Shown here piece after piece: positions 42,362 to 53,800 of a stretch of DNA of 64,000 nt. Source of the DNA: Heterobasidion occidentale (lineage: Eukaryota; Basidiomycota; Agaricomycetes; Russulales; Bondarzewiaceae); assembly GCA_039111635.1 (NCBI GenBank), contig JBCAQO010000004.1, positions 3,224,001-3,288,000 of the forward strand, given 5' to 3'. A model generated the notes under the pieces. That model worked only from the letters and a program-made list of their open reading frames with translations. It made no database searches and had not been told where the DNA came from. Numbering within the stretch: position 1 is the first letter of the stretch; every line of letters begins with the position of its first letter. A program made the translations under genes and the position numbers.

Positions 42362-44870
42362 TCAAAAGCCGTCAGGCACATACTGCTTTAGATACAACAA
42401 GTGTCCACTCTGTGAATTTGCAGCCATCCTGATATTGGCCCAAAATTCTGCATAAACGTCCATCGGGCTAGGTACCGACGTTGCTAGTTCCACCCCTCCC
42501 TCGATGGCTGCGGCTCTGGCCTCAGCAGTGGAGGGCAATTGCCAGTTATTGTCGATGCGCTGTGCAAATCGATCAAATATGGGCCATTCCCATTCATACG
42601 AAGAGGTCGCCTTGGGTATCTGGGTCAGATCCGTTCGCAGATTCCCCAGGAAATCTCGCTTTTTCTCTCTGCAGACGACGTAATTTCCCGTGTTCCACGA
42701 CTTGAGTGGATTCTTGATCATCTTACCGTTCTCGTACTGCAAGCATACATATGGCAAAATCCACAGGAAGCCTTCGAGGTCGTGGTGATATTGGCGCTTC
42801 ATCTTGCCGGCCCAATATTCCCCATCGAGCAAGTCTAGTGCTGTGAAGGGCACGGTCTCAAGGTGGGAGGTCCCGTCGTCGCCAGCTCCCAGTCGTCAAG
42901 AACCCGCGCTTGCCCCCATCGGCCATGAGAATCGACAATCTGGGCTTGACATTCTGGATGCCCAGCTCCCAAAGCGCATAGTGGCCTGGACCCTCCGCGT
43001 CAGCAGCCGTTGACACTGAACCAGACCAAGCCACCCGCGGCAACGCGCACCGCGAACGCAATCAAGCCACGCTCTCATGAACGCCGCGCCGACCAACGCG
43101 GTGACACGCCTCGGGCGGAGGAACACGGCCAGCCGGAGGAAACGAGCGGGACCCGGTCTTCAGCTCGTTCAAGACCGAGCGTTTCCCGTATCAATCCTGT
43201 CGAATGTCCAGGAACGTCGCGCGCGAAAAGCGGACCCGGGTGATGTCCCAAGGTATCCATCTTAGACCCCATCGTGGACGCGTCTCTGGGACACTCGGCT
43301 TCGGATGGACGCGATTCCTCCTGCCAGTAGATCTTCGCTGTTACCTCTCGCAGCTCCGTGGAGGGTTTGGACGCCGCAGTCGCACCGCCAGCCATGGAGC
43401 TGTTGCCAGAAGACGCAACCTTGCCAGAGCTCTCAGAGGCTGCCAGAGTCGCAGTGCCACAGAACACAGATGTGCCTCGCCCGGCCAGGCCATACGCCTG
43501 ATGCATTTGCCAGCTCGTATCGATCGTGATTCTCACCGACTCGCCTGGAGCTCCAAGTGCCAGGAGCTCGATGTACCTGGTGGAGTCGATATCAATGCCT
43601 CTGGAAGCCAGATCAGAGGAATGGATGGCATAAGGCCGCTGGTCTAGCGAGATGTTGAACCCCCAGTTGTCCAGCTCGAACCGCTGGAACGCGAAGAGCA
43701 GAACCAAGAAGCGCGGAAGGTCCTGGACGAAGTTGATACCCTTCGTCTGGATCGCACCTTGTCTGTCATACCACCATATCCATATCACATCATCTAAGCC
43801 AGAACGTAAGAAGGAACCATGCCCAACGAATCAGATATCATAGAGTCTCATCGATGAGGAGTAGATTGATTGCGTGGGTGACGCACGGCCTTCGTGACAA
43901 CATCGCAACGCCATACACTCCGCACTGTATGATAGGAGGTGATACAGTCTCTGGCCTTTCAGCTGCGATTTTCGTATGCTTGAAAGCTGTGCCTGCCGTG
44001 CGAACGGTGGGAGTGGGTCGACGACCCGAATGGACGGAGTTTGCAGGGATCACTTGCCCTAAACCCGCATATGCGGCAGGCGGCGGATTCGAGATATTTT
44101 CGCAAGCTTCGAACTCGATCGAGGCGAGTATGCTCGACCAGGCGAAGGTCCTGCGCCGCGACGCTCCATCACAAGCATATCCGGCGACGACATCGTCCCA
44201 TTGCATGCCCCCGCGACCATCCGGCATGACTGACTGCGCTGCGGCGAGCGAGACTAACAGCACCCCAGGGCCACGAGAGACCTGGGCACCACGATCTGCC
44301 TCGATACATGCGCGATCGCTTCGGCAGAAAAGGATATTGAGGTCTTCGTTCGCACGCCGAGTACCGGCGATATCGATTGTCCGCAGTTTTTTAGGACATT
44401 GTTGGAGAGGTCGACGAACAGCGCCTGTCTGCTGTTTCCGTCTGGCTTCGATGCGCAGCTATGATCTGTCTTTGAGTGCTCGCTCTTGCATCAGCTGGAC
44501 GGAATACTCACTACTTCATCAACTTTTGCTTCGTCTGCTCGCTGTTGCAGATGGGAAGCACGGCATCGAGACATGGCTGGAGCACGTTCGGCCTCGTATC
44601 CTCCGGTGGAACATTGGGATCGACGAGACATTGTGTCAGGAAGTGGATCAGCATGTCATCGACTTTGCATCGCTCATGTTTCTCGAGGTCGTGGGCGATA
44701 CTCATGACGCGGTCAGCGCTGTCGCTCCCAGCAATCAGCCGTGTGATATTATACTCTGAGGAGACACAATGGCATAACTTACTAGGTGCTCAAGTCCTTC
44801 ACAGGCGGCGTCGACGATGGTCCTCAAAGTGCGATTCGAAGGAGTGGCGTCCAGCGTGGGCGCTTCAGCT
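42362..44870 (-). pseudogene. FunK1 copy 4, disabled
   Basis: Closest relative of copy 2 over most of its length, with the same catalytic-loop form (QNVKPRLSILM) and the same 22-bp plus 1-bp deletion at 42880-42900, giving GFLTTGSWRRRDLPP where copy 1 reads GFLIDWELAT. An additional private 1-bp loss lies near 43153 (gggacccgg against gggacgccgg). The C-terminal piece (residues after MPFTALDLLDGEYWAGK) is open to the stop at 42362 and is nearer to copy 3, with KSWNTGNYVVC. The N-terminal exon reads LDATPSNRTLRTIVDAACEG near 44830. Confidence 0.8.
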
Positions 44871-44899
44871 CCGCGATCTTGTCCTGCGCGGGTTAAGCG

Positions 44900-45750
44900 C
44901 CGGTCCCGCCATCGGCCGTGAATTGCGAGCCATGGTCAGGACCTCAAAGCCTCGAGCTTAGCCCACAAGGATTCAACGCTCAGCCTTCAGTGGGTGGCAA
45001 CCCGTGGCTTATGTCCCGGACGTCCCAATGTCTGAGACAGACGCGAACAGCCTCCATGAGCCAATTTATTCGCTTCGACACGCGACCCGACCAAAACAAA
45101 AATGTCCAGACTCCTCGACAGGGAACAACACACATGCACACGCACAGCGCTGATGAAAAGAGCGCAGCCAGAAAAATGCGCCCGCAGGGCGCTGCGCGAA
45201 CGCGAAGAGGAGGACAGGACGTACCTCGCCCGACGCCGCCCGCCTCTCACGAGGACGTCGCGCCCCGCGCGCAGCGCGGCCTCGTAACCGTCCAACCCAA
45301 AATGCCTATGCTGAGCACCAGCCTCCCACCTTCGCCCCACGCGCGGCGCGACTCGGCGAGGGAGCCGTCCGATGGGCACGAGCCTATGGACACGGAGGCG
45401 CGCGCGCACGCCGTGTGTGGCGAGGGCGATGAGCTCAGAGCGCTCTTCCTGCTCCTGCTCCGGCGCGCGCACGAGGGGCGCACGGGGCCCACCTGCGTCA
45501 GGACGTCGAGAGCGGCGCGGTGCGCGGTGCTGCGTTCGAGCGGCGGACGGCACGGATGTTGTTTGTGGCTTCCAAAACATGGTTTTCGTCCAAGTCGCGC
45601 GGGCGCGCCTGCATGTTGAACGCGGGCGTGGACTTGGGGTCGCTCGTTGCACGCGCGCACGGATTTCTGCGAGGGCCTGGTGGGTCTCGGCTGTGCATTC
45701 TAGAGTTGCGGAGACGACAAGAGGCCGAAAGGGATCGCGGACCAACTGGC
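44900..45750 (-). pseudogene. YggS spacer and gene fragment C (exon 3 and exon 1 parts)
   Basis: Copied spacer at 44900-45220, then pieces of exon 3 (cgcgcagcgcggcctcg; the MPMLST region complementary to the GMSGDFEAALRAG coding part). It ends with exon 1 remnants reading AETHQALAEIRARVQRATP near 45680-45720. Exon 2 and the PLP-lysine segment are absent and the GC content is raised. Long artificial frames on both strands have no homology of their own. Confidence 0.7.
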
Positions 45751-46242
45751 CACTGGAGCTGCTGACTCCAGGACAGCAGAGGAAAAGAAACAGGCGATGC
45801 GGCTAAGGCCATTAGAAGCAGCTGCATGAAGGTAAGATCACAGCCGAGCTTCATCCTTACAGCCTTGCTGTGAATAGCGCCTAGTGACAAATCGACCTGA
45901 TCCGAGCCGAGTGGGACAACCATGTGCTACCATGTGGCTCCTTTCTGTACCACATGCCCCGAGCAATCCATTCAGGCCATTCAGTCTCTTTCTTCGAAGC
46001 TTCGACAATTCAATTGAATATCTACGGTCTTTGCAATCCTCGAAGTTGTGCACGCCCACTGCACGCCCCTGCCTTTGAAATCTGAACCTCGTAGTCTGAT
46101 TACGCCAACACCTGCACTCCATGCTTTAAATCGTGGAATCGCGGAATCTCCATCAGGTGAGTCCGTAGGACCATATTGCACAGGCTCTACCGCCACGCGC
46201 AGAAGCACAATCTTCATGTGGCGACAATGCTTGCCGTAGCCA
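45751..46242. other. Intergenic, upstream of the aspartic protease
   Basis: Boundary of the duplication array. Contains only short ORFs. Confidence 0.5.
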
Positions 46243-46249
46243 TATATAA
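46243..46249 (+). promoter_or_regulatory. TATA box of the aspartic protease gene
   Basis: TATATAA in catatataaggcgcc, about 57 nt upstream of the ATG at 46306, a fitting distance for a short leader. Confidence 0.6.
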
Positions 46250-46305
46250 GGCGCCCAATGTTACGTCAACGAAACCCAGCACCCCAACTGTTCTGATCTT
46301 CAATC

Positions 46306-47824
46306 ATGTTCCCTGCTCTTGCTCTTGGGTTGCTTGCTGTGTCTGCTGGCGTCGAGGCGACGTCCAACCCTGTCCACAGCCCTGCGAAGATAAATTTGTC
46401 TTCCCGCAGGATTAGGTCCTCTCCAAGGCCTTCGGTCTCTTCACAGAGAAGGGCACTGTCGCCCGCTAACGTGCCTTTGACCGATTTCTTCAAAGGGACA
46501 GACCTTCAGTTAGCAGATATTTCGAACTCTCAAGCCTCTCTTCTCTAACTCACAGGACAGGTGGTATGGAAACATCTCTGTAGGGACACCGAGTCAGCAA
46601 ATTACAGTCGTTTTCGACACTGGGAGCTCTACTCTAGAATTTGCCAGTGAGTATAGCTTCGTTCCGTCGATTCACGATATTCATAGATCTGTAGGTAAAC
46701 AATGCGGCAACGCCTGTAGTAACCAGGTTCAGTTCGACACGTCGAAGAGCTCGACATACAAGGACGGTGGCAGGACGTCGTCCATCAGCTTTGCCACCGG
46801 CGTTGGTGTCGACCCTGTCCAGAGCGACGACGACTACACTCTTACTCTGCGCAGTGGCTCGGACGTGGTTTCGGTCGGCGGCCTCGATGCCGGTCGCGTG
46901 TCGCTGTACACCATCACTGACCAGACGCCCAAGTTCAATATTGACCCCTTCAGTGGTATTCAGGGTGCGCAGCGAATGACATCATGTATCAACTGGGATT
47001 AATTGGTTTTGGATTTTGAATAGGAATGTCTTCTCAAGCTCAGGGCTTTTTCGCCGCCCTCATCAAGAAGGGTCTTCCGTGTACGTGCGAGGCACCTGCA
47101 GCTGGCAACACTTCTTATTGACGTTCTTCGTTTCGTTTTAGCTTTATTCAGTCTGTACCTGACCCCGCAGAAGGCCGGAAACGCGGAATTGACCATTGGG
47201 GGCATCGACAACTCCAAGTTCAAGGGCGACCTCACATATGCAACTCTGTCTTCCAGTGATGGCGACTGGGAGCTGCGGTCGTCAGGGATATCTGTCAACG
47301 GCAAAACAACCTCTGTCCTCAAAACTGCTCGCAACATCATCTTCGATTCAGGGACGAGCAACATCTTGTTCGACACGACCACTACTGAGGTGAAGAGTAT
47401 TTTATTTCTGCCCTCAGCCAATGTGCTCACTTGGGTTCATGCACATAGGCAATTTACGCCCTCATTTCGCCTGACATTGTCGCCAACGATGACGAGCCTG
47501 GTACTATGGGATCGCATGCTCCAAGATTGCGTCCTTGCCCGCCAAGATCGACCTTCAATTCACGTCAACGGCCGGCAAGGCTTTCAACTTGACTATCCCG
47601 AGCAGTGAACTCAGCGTCGGTCCATTCGCAAGCGACTCGTCCACGTGCCAGACGCTCATCAATGCGATGGACGGGCTCGATCTCGTCGGTGGTAGCGTCC
47701 TGAAGCACTACTACAGCGTTTGGGATATTGGAGGACAGCGCATGGGCTTTGCTAGCAATGGTGCGTATTCTGACGATAATACAGAACGTCGCTGACGCGA
47801 ATACCTTCATGAATAGGCCTTTAA
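46306..47824 (+). CDS. Secreted aspartic protease (pepsin family A1, polyporopepsin-like)
   Basis: Extracellular acid endopeptidase. The signal peptide is MFPALALGLLAVSAGVEA. A short basic prosegment follows (LSSRRIRSSPRPSVSSQRR), much shorter than in many pepsins. Catalytic motifs are FDTGSSTLEF (first Asp; the intron after FA is GTGAGT...TAG) and FDSGTSNILFD (second Asp). Other landmarks are WYGNISVGTPSQQ, KQCGNAC, LTIGGIDNSKF, CQTLINAMDGLDLVGGSVLK and the end HYYSVWDIGGQRMGFASN. A final intron (from 47761) leaves only GL and the stop at 47824. At least six introns; all junctions checked keep phase. No sign of damage. Confidence 0.9.
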
Positions 47825-47944
47825 GCATAAGATGGATCGGGCCGAATCAAAAAGGAATGTAATGTCGTCTTGTAGTGTACATGATTTTATTCAGCTGTAT
47901 CGTCAAAATATACGGATTCTTAATTCTTGTCAAGCCTGATCTAT

Positions 47945-48632
47945 TTAAGTTTCTTCTAATTTACATGGGCATCTGTCTGGCTTCATGAATCTAGATGCAG
48001 GTGTACATCGGAGCGACGGGATGCCTATCAAGGGCGCGTGCTCGAAATGAGGGTTCAGAGTTGAGTCTAGATCTTCAACATTATGGACCAGCATCATGTT
48101 GACAGCAATGACGCGTGGATTCACGTCGTAGCGACTGTAAGGTGGCAAGGCGTCTGGATCGACAGCCTCACAGCGGCCGCAAGGGATGTTGGGAAGCATT
48201 AGGGGTGCCGCGCCTCTAGGCGCTTCGGATATGACAGGGGCACGAGCAGATGGATACGGAGGTGTGCCCACATCACTAGACGTGGTAGAAGATAAAGAGG
48301 AGGTAGAGGAATGACTCGTTAGGGATCTCGAAGAGCTTGAGGGATAGAGCATGTCCATGACGCTCTGCGTGGAGGGAACGGTGGAAATTGGAATGGGAAT
48401 AGGAGAAGAAGGAAGAGGGGTTATGAACTGTTGCCTTTCATTGACGACATCGTAAGATGGGGGTTGGTCATTGTGGCACTATACGGTGGGCGAGGGAAAA
48501 TCAGAACGCTGCATCGACAATAGATATTGAGAAACTCACGATGAGTGGACTACCGGCGTCACAATCATTATCGAGAACATCATCTTGGCAGATGAGATTT
48601 CTGAGGAAGCGGAAAGTGGTCATGGTTGGCAT
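47945..48632 (-). CDS. Small Ser/Pro-rich protein with PPxY motifs
   Basis: Two exons, with the intron at about 48480-48537, start MPTMTTFRFLRNLICQDDVL and give about 200 residues. The second exon opens CHNDQPPSYDVV, a PPxY motif; PPYPS and PPYSRYD follow. PPxY motifs bind WW domains, for example of Rsp5-type ubiquitin ligases, so an adaptor role is possible but inferred. There is a Ser-rich middle (SSSSRSLTSHSSTSSLSSTTSS) and a Cys pair (IPCGRC). The end PDRCPCKLEET is Cys-containing. No known domain. The exon junction is in phase and both exons are open, which supports a real gene. Confidence 0.6.
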
Positions 48633-49327
48633 GATGAGTGTAAGTAAAAAATAGGAGTTTGATAGAATATGATGCAGTGAAGATGTAGGACCAGCCTGAT
48701 GTTAAATTGTAATGGGTATGCGATGGTAGTGGTTGAAGTGAGAGATGCTGAGGGGCTCCTGAGGGCATTTGAGCGATTTATATAGCTGAGTTGCGGAAAG
48801 CTCCTATGTCTCGGATAGCGCAGCTGTGCTCGTTAGACACATCTCAGGTAAGCCACATCGTGAGCCTTCCATTTTCCTTCTAGAGTACATAGGGGTTACT
48901 GATGTTGAAGAGGATAAGCAAGCTAGGGGTCAGATAGGAGTAATACGCTAGTTGCCTCTGGTCGCCCATGCAAAGCGAATAAGTATATTCAATCTAATAC
49001 TCACCTTGAAATGTAGATGGGTTTTCAACACCAGACGAGCTCACAGGAAGTAGAAATCTAGCTTCAAGGGAAAAGTAGCCTAGTGGAATGTGCTGAACAT
49101 GCAAAGCGGCGTTCAAGGTGACGGTCTTGGTGCAGTCTCGTTGACGGTCTCGAGCCTCGATGTGAGTGCTGGCCAACAGTTCCCACGATTCTCAACACTG
49201 TAGCATACCAATCAACGATATTCATATATTCCAGTGCTAGAGAAACACATTATCCAGTACATATGTGGAAAATTTACAGCTCATTTTATATTGATACACT
49301 CATCTCCAGTGACTCGTCTCGCGCAAC
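48633..49327. other. Intergenic region
   Basis: Upstream of the PPxY gene and downstream of the aldose epimerase. A TATA-like tttatatagc lies near 48778. No gene recognised. Confidence 0.5.
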
Positions 49328-50346
49328 TCACAATCCAGGGCTCTTATAGAGTACGTCGATCCTGACAAAGTTGTTATAAATTTCGTCAGGGCCTAGCAGC
49401 GTATCATTGCCGCTGGGGTTCGTTGAAGGGTGAAGGAAGGACGCGATCGGCTGCACAATAATGTTTCGTTAAATATAGCTGCTGGTTCACTTAAAGGTAA
49501 ACAGACCTCGTGGAACTCAAGGAAGGCTGCACTGCCTGCAGTGTAGCCTTGTCCTGGCCCCTTGGTCCCACTGCCACCGTGTATTTTCTTCTTTGCGCCA
49601 TCTCCCGTTGCAAAATTGTTAGAGTAAAATTGTACTCCGGATTCTATTTTATTGAGTCAGCAGCGCTTAACGCATTTCAAGCGTGTATTGGAAAACCGCA
49701 CGATTTGTCTCGAATGAGAGTCGGATACCGCTCTTCGCAGAGGCAAGCTCGACAACACCGTTGTCGGGCTTGCCTAAAAGAACATCTTTGACGTAGTCCG
49801 CATCGGGCGACAATGAGCTGACAGGGATGCGGTGGGAGAATGCAGGACCCTGTTCGCGGGGTTGAAAGACGTAAAAGTGGTCTGAAGCAAGCGGAGAGGG
49901 AGAAACATTTAAAAAAAATAGGAGTTCGTAAGGACTGAAGACGAACCGTAGCCTCCACCAAAACCTTCTTCAGGGAACTTATTACCTATGAGCTTCTTCT
50001 CATGCTTGTGCGGCGTATCGGCGACGGAGACAAGGTTGCCAGTGGAAAGGCCGACAGCATCGACGTCTACAGTATGCGACGCCTAGGATAGTTTTGCTCG
50101 TCGAAGACCAGATAGCACACCGAGGGGCACTTACCTTGATTGTCAAGGAGTGACCTTTCACTGACCCAGAATCCGTACTATCCTTCAAGGATGCATCGAG
50201 GTTGAAACCCCAATGCTACCAATTCGGCGCGTAAGTCATCCCTTTTCTGGAAAGCAAGTCCCGTGGCAACTCACCTGTGTGAGATTGATCGGCGTAACGA
50301 CCTTCTTTCCATCATCAACCAACTTTGCCCTATATATGAAGACGAT
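49328..50346 (-). pseudogene. Aldose 1-epimerase, 3' part (right of the insertion point in the gene)
   Basis: Carries the C-terminal half of a galactose mutarotase-fold enzyme that interconverts alpha and beta anomers of aldoses. Exons read VFIYRAKLVDDGKKVVTPINLTQ, then HWGFNLDASL (the conserved His-containing turn), GSVKGHSLTIK, VDVDAVGLSTGNLVSVADTP, the QFYSNNF block and GPDEIYNNFVRIDVLYKSPG with a stop at 49328. It has no start codon of its own: its first codon continues directly from the 5' part at 58135, and the join falls inside a codon of GSI-VFIY. Confidence 0.88.
50345..50346. repeat. Target-site duplication, left copy (AT)
   Basis: AT immediately before the left terminal inverted repeat; the matching AT is at 58135-58136. 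Confidence 0.7.
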
Positions 50347-50362
50347 CATCAGCAAAACTGTC
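50347..50362 (+). repeat. Left terminal inverted repeat of the transposon
   Basis: CATCAGCAAAACTGTC, an exact inverse match to 58119-58134. Similarity beyond 16 bp is only patchy. With the flanking AT included, the palindromic match is 18 bp. Confidence 0.85.
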
Positions 50363-50817
50363 CAAAAGTGGTCGAGGATCGTGGCACGCTCACGTGTCGC
50401 CATGGGTTGCGGGGTATCATCAGGGCTGACCAGGGCTGACTCCGGCTCGCCATCGCTCGCCAGCCCTGGCGGTTCGCTTTCAGGTGCGCTGAGGTGCGTC
50501 AGCGCTTGCATGGTGTACAAGCCATGACGAGCGCTCGCGAGCTATTGCAGTGCCGCAAACTCGTCGCCGTCCCTGGCAGTCAGTTCCGTACACGGACGAC
50601 GACTCAATGAGTATTTCCAACACCCAGACCGCAGACTGGCTCATATGAAGATGAGGGATCGCCCATCGAGCCATAAGCGACTACAGAGTCACGTATGAAT
50701 CGCCGACAGCGCACGAGTCCACTTTCTTGAAGACCTCACAAATACAGGATTTTGTTCCAAATTGTATAGTACTATGAGCCATACCTCGGCGATGGAAAGG
50801 AATACAAACAGCTGAAT

Positions 50818-53800
50818 TCACAATGTAGCATAGTTTTCCTGTGCGAGGATCTCGTCATCGTGCACACGAGAATTGTCTGTGATCGCCTCGATCGTGTCAA
50901 CCTCCACCTCTGCCTCCTCTTCTGCTTCCCTTTCCCCTGCGTGCTCTTCCTCAGCCTCGTCGTCATCATGATCCTCGTCTCCCTCGCCGGTCTCGTCAGC
51001 ACCGCCAGATCCTCCTGCGGCAGCTAAGACTTGTGTGCTTTCATCCACCAAATCATCTTCCATTGAAGGTTGTGCTTCGCCTTGCAGAATCCGATCCCAA
51101 CTTCGAGTGACCTGGTGCCCGACTCCACCACCTCGGTACCGCATGAACATGTCTCGGTCCACGAAACTACACACAGGAGATCTGTGAGCCGAAGCAAACA
51201 TGTGAACTATAGCACTTACATGTTGGGATAGAACAGGTTCCAGTCTTCGTCCTCATCTGCCCGGCGCGCGCATGAATTTGCATGCAAAAGGCCCTCGGCA
51301 AGGTCATGATGGAAAGCAGGAATCAGGTGAGCCCCCCTCAACACTTCTTGCGGATCGAGGAAGCCAAACGCGTCAGGATCAGTTTCAGGAACAAAGCCTA
51401 CAGCGGGAAGTCGTCTAGCGTGCCAACCCGTACGCATGTCCGGGTCCACCCCATACCATCGTACCCACAAAAAGTCCATGCGTTGCATCTCTGCTGACTG
51501 ACTCTTTGGTCCAACATACCTTGCCATCACATGAAATATACCTAGGACACGTGCATACCAATATGGATGGAGGTGTGCGTTGGGCCCTGCATCATCATCA
51601 TGGGACAGCACCATGATATCTGGGTGCGTTCGAGGGTTGATGGAATCTTGCGACCGACGCACGTCGTAACTTGTGTAATTGATTCGAAGCACACTGTGCT
51701 CGTACATCCTGTTTTGCATAATTTCCAGTTGGAGGCGCTGTTCATCAGTGAAAGAATGCTCATCGCCATTGTATGCAAGACCCATGAACCGTGCCAATAG
51801 GTGGTCTGTTAAGCGGGTACGAAAGTCCTGGGTACAAATAAGTATACGTTGCGTTAACAATGTTTGAAACATACCAGCACGGCACGATCGCCAGCACGCT
51901 CTATCATCCACTGTGAGATCCCGTGCCAATTGCGTGTGGATTCCGAAATATGGTGATGGGCGGTAGGGAGAGTATAGGGGAGAGGTTCCTCTGCACGTTG
52001 AACCTTCCGGCGCCGATCAATCTTGGCCTGTGGCTTGTCAAGGCCAAGATTTGTCCTTGAGTCAGCGATGACACGTCCGCGAGCTTCCCCTTGAGCGAGT
52101 TGCCCGACGAAGTTGTGCTTATTAGTTCGATCATAGCCCCTTTTCGAGAATTTATGAGCAACCTCTCCCTGAAATCATGACATTCATACTTCAATCAAGG
52201 TCGGATATAGACAGTTTTAGTACTCACAATGTGCGTAGTATAGGAGTCTGTCGTTCCGAATTGACGTATCGTCGCTGGATAATCACCGAGTGCGTGCATC
52301 TTGTAGGTCGCCAGGTTCAGCACCTTGCGCTTGGGACCCGTGGGCTGTCGCACTGTGGGGCAATCGCTAGGAGTCCTGGTCGTCTTTTGCGCAATGGCGG
52401 CCTCTCGGCGACCACGCGCAGCCTCTTCGGAGGGCAATTCCTTGGTGTCAAAGTGCGTGCATGTGACGAGGACGAATTTGCGTATGAGGGCCCCCAGTGA
52501 TGTGGTGACCTGCTCGAAATATTCTAGTGTGGTGTCAGTATGCAGACGAAGTTTAGCGAGTGCATGCCATGTCACAAGCTCAAATAGTAAATCCATGAGA
52601 ATCCGGTTGTGCGGTTCCTCGAGTAGGCCCTCAAAACACGGAATGGCACACTGCCATCCATACAGCGTCAGCCCTCCGATTCTCAGGGATGCAGAACATG
52701 ATGGTTACCTGTAACATATCTTCATAATCCCGTGCTGCGAGTTTCTTCATGGCCGACACATTTGTTCGCCACGGCCGAATTGTGTCCCGTCCAAACGAAG
52801 AGACTTGCCGGTACCTATGAGAACCTCGCCTACTCAGTTGCTGTCATCATCTCGGGAACGGTCAGAACTCACCGTCTGTTCAACTCTTGTATTCTGTCCC
52901 CTCCGGCGGCCCATAGGATGCGCAGCAGGTGAGTAAAAATGGCTTTCCAGACCCCTAGCTCGAATTCGTGCAGGAGGTCAACAACAAATAGGTCGTAGAA
53001 GTTAAATCCAAACTTGGATAACTTCGTCGAAAATGCATTCTGCCATGGATCCGTACACAGATTAGTGACAAGATCCGGGCTACAATACAGTTGACTAACA
53101 CGGGTGGGCACCCAAGATTTATCAGCGAGAAGCGCGTCAACAGCCGCGCTCTCAACGCCATATCCCTGTTCGTAAATAATCTTGCGCGCAACCTCCACGG
53201 CATGTCGGCGTGGGGCATCGTCTTGGCGTGCCATCTTCTTGCGCAGACGCATATCAAGCTTGGAGCCAATCTTGTACACCTGACTCTTTTCTACCAGACA
53301 TCGTGGGCACAGGCATTTTGCAAGCGAACGAATGCTTGCGAGCAGAACCCTGACAAAGAAACACAGTCAGTCCAGCAGTTCAATGAGAAAAGGAGATGAA
53401 GCACTTCTCGGGATAATCGGCAGAATAGGTCAGAAAGCGGGGGAAGATGCAACGGACAATCCCATCCCCACACTTGATAAGCATACCATGCTCGTAAGCC
53501 TCCATAAAGTCGGCATCGAGTAATAGCAACCAAATCGCGTGGATCAGGTCACGTTTGCAGTGCCTGAGCATCGCTGACGTGGCTGCCTTTCCGAAGACCT
53601 TCATGTAGGCCTCCTGGATCGTGTCGGGTATCTGGCAATGCAGAGTGAGTAACATCAGACTTGAGCAATTGCTGATTGAAATTTACGGTGGGGATATATG
53701 CCAGATGATGTGCCGACTTCGATGTCGGCCTCGCACGTGTATATTTTGACTGCGAGCCAAAGAGCACATAAAACGGCCATAATGAAGCCGTGCCAAAGCT

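Larger units (their letters stand above)
33810..45750. repeat. FunK1-YggS segmental duplication array
   Basis: About 12 kb built almost entirely from diverged copies of the 5.95-9.8 kb region (FunK1 copy 1, the 8.3-8.8 kb spacer and YggS), all in the same orientation as the source. Order from left: YggS piece A, FunK1 shard, FunK1 copy 2, YggS piece B, FunK1 N-terminal shard, FunK1 copy 3, FunK1 internal shard, FunK1 copy 4, YggS piece C. The spacer is copied too: the block around ggttcagcgcc..gccatatgccggg at 8500 recurs near 33820, 37320 and 44900 and in shortened form near 41580. No transposase or terminal repeats were seen around the units, so unequal crossing-over or repair-type duplication is more likely than transposition. 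Confidence 0.8.
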
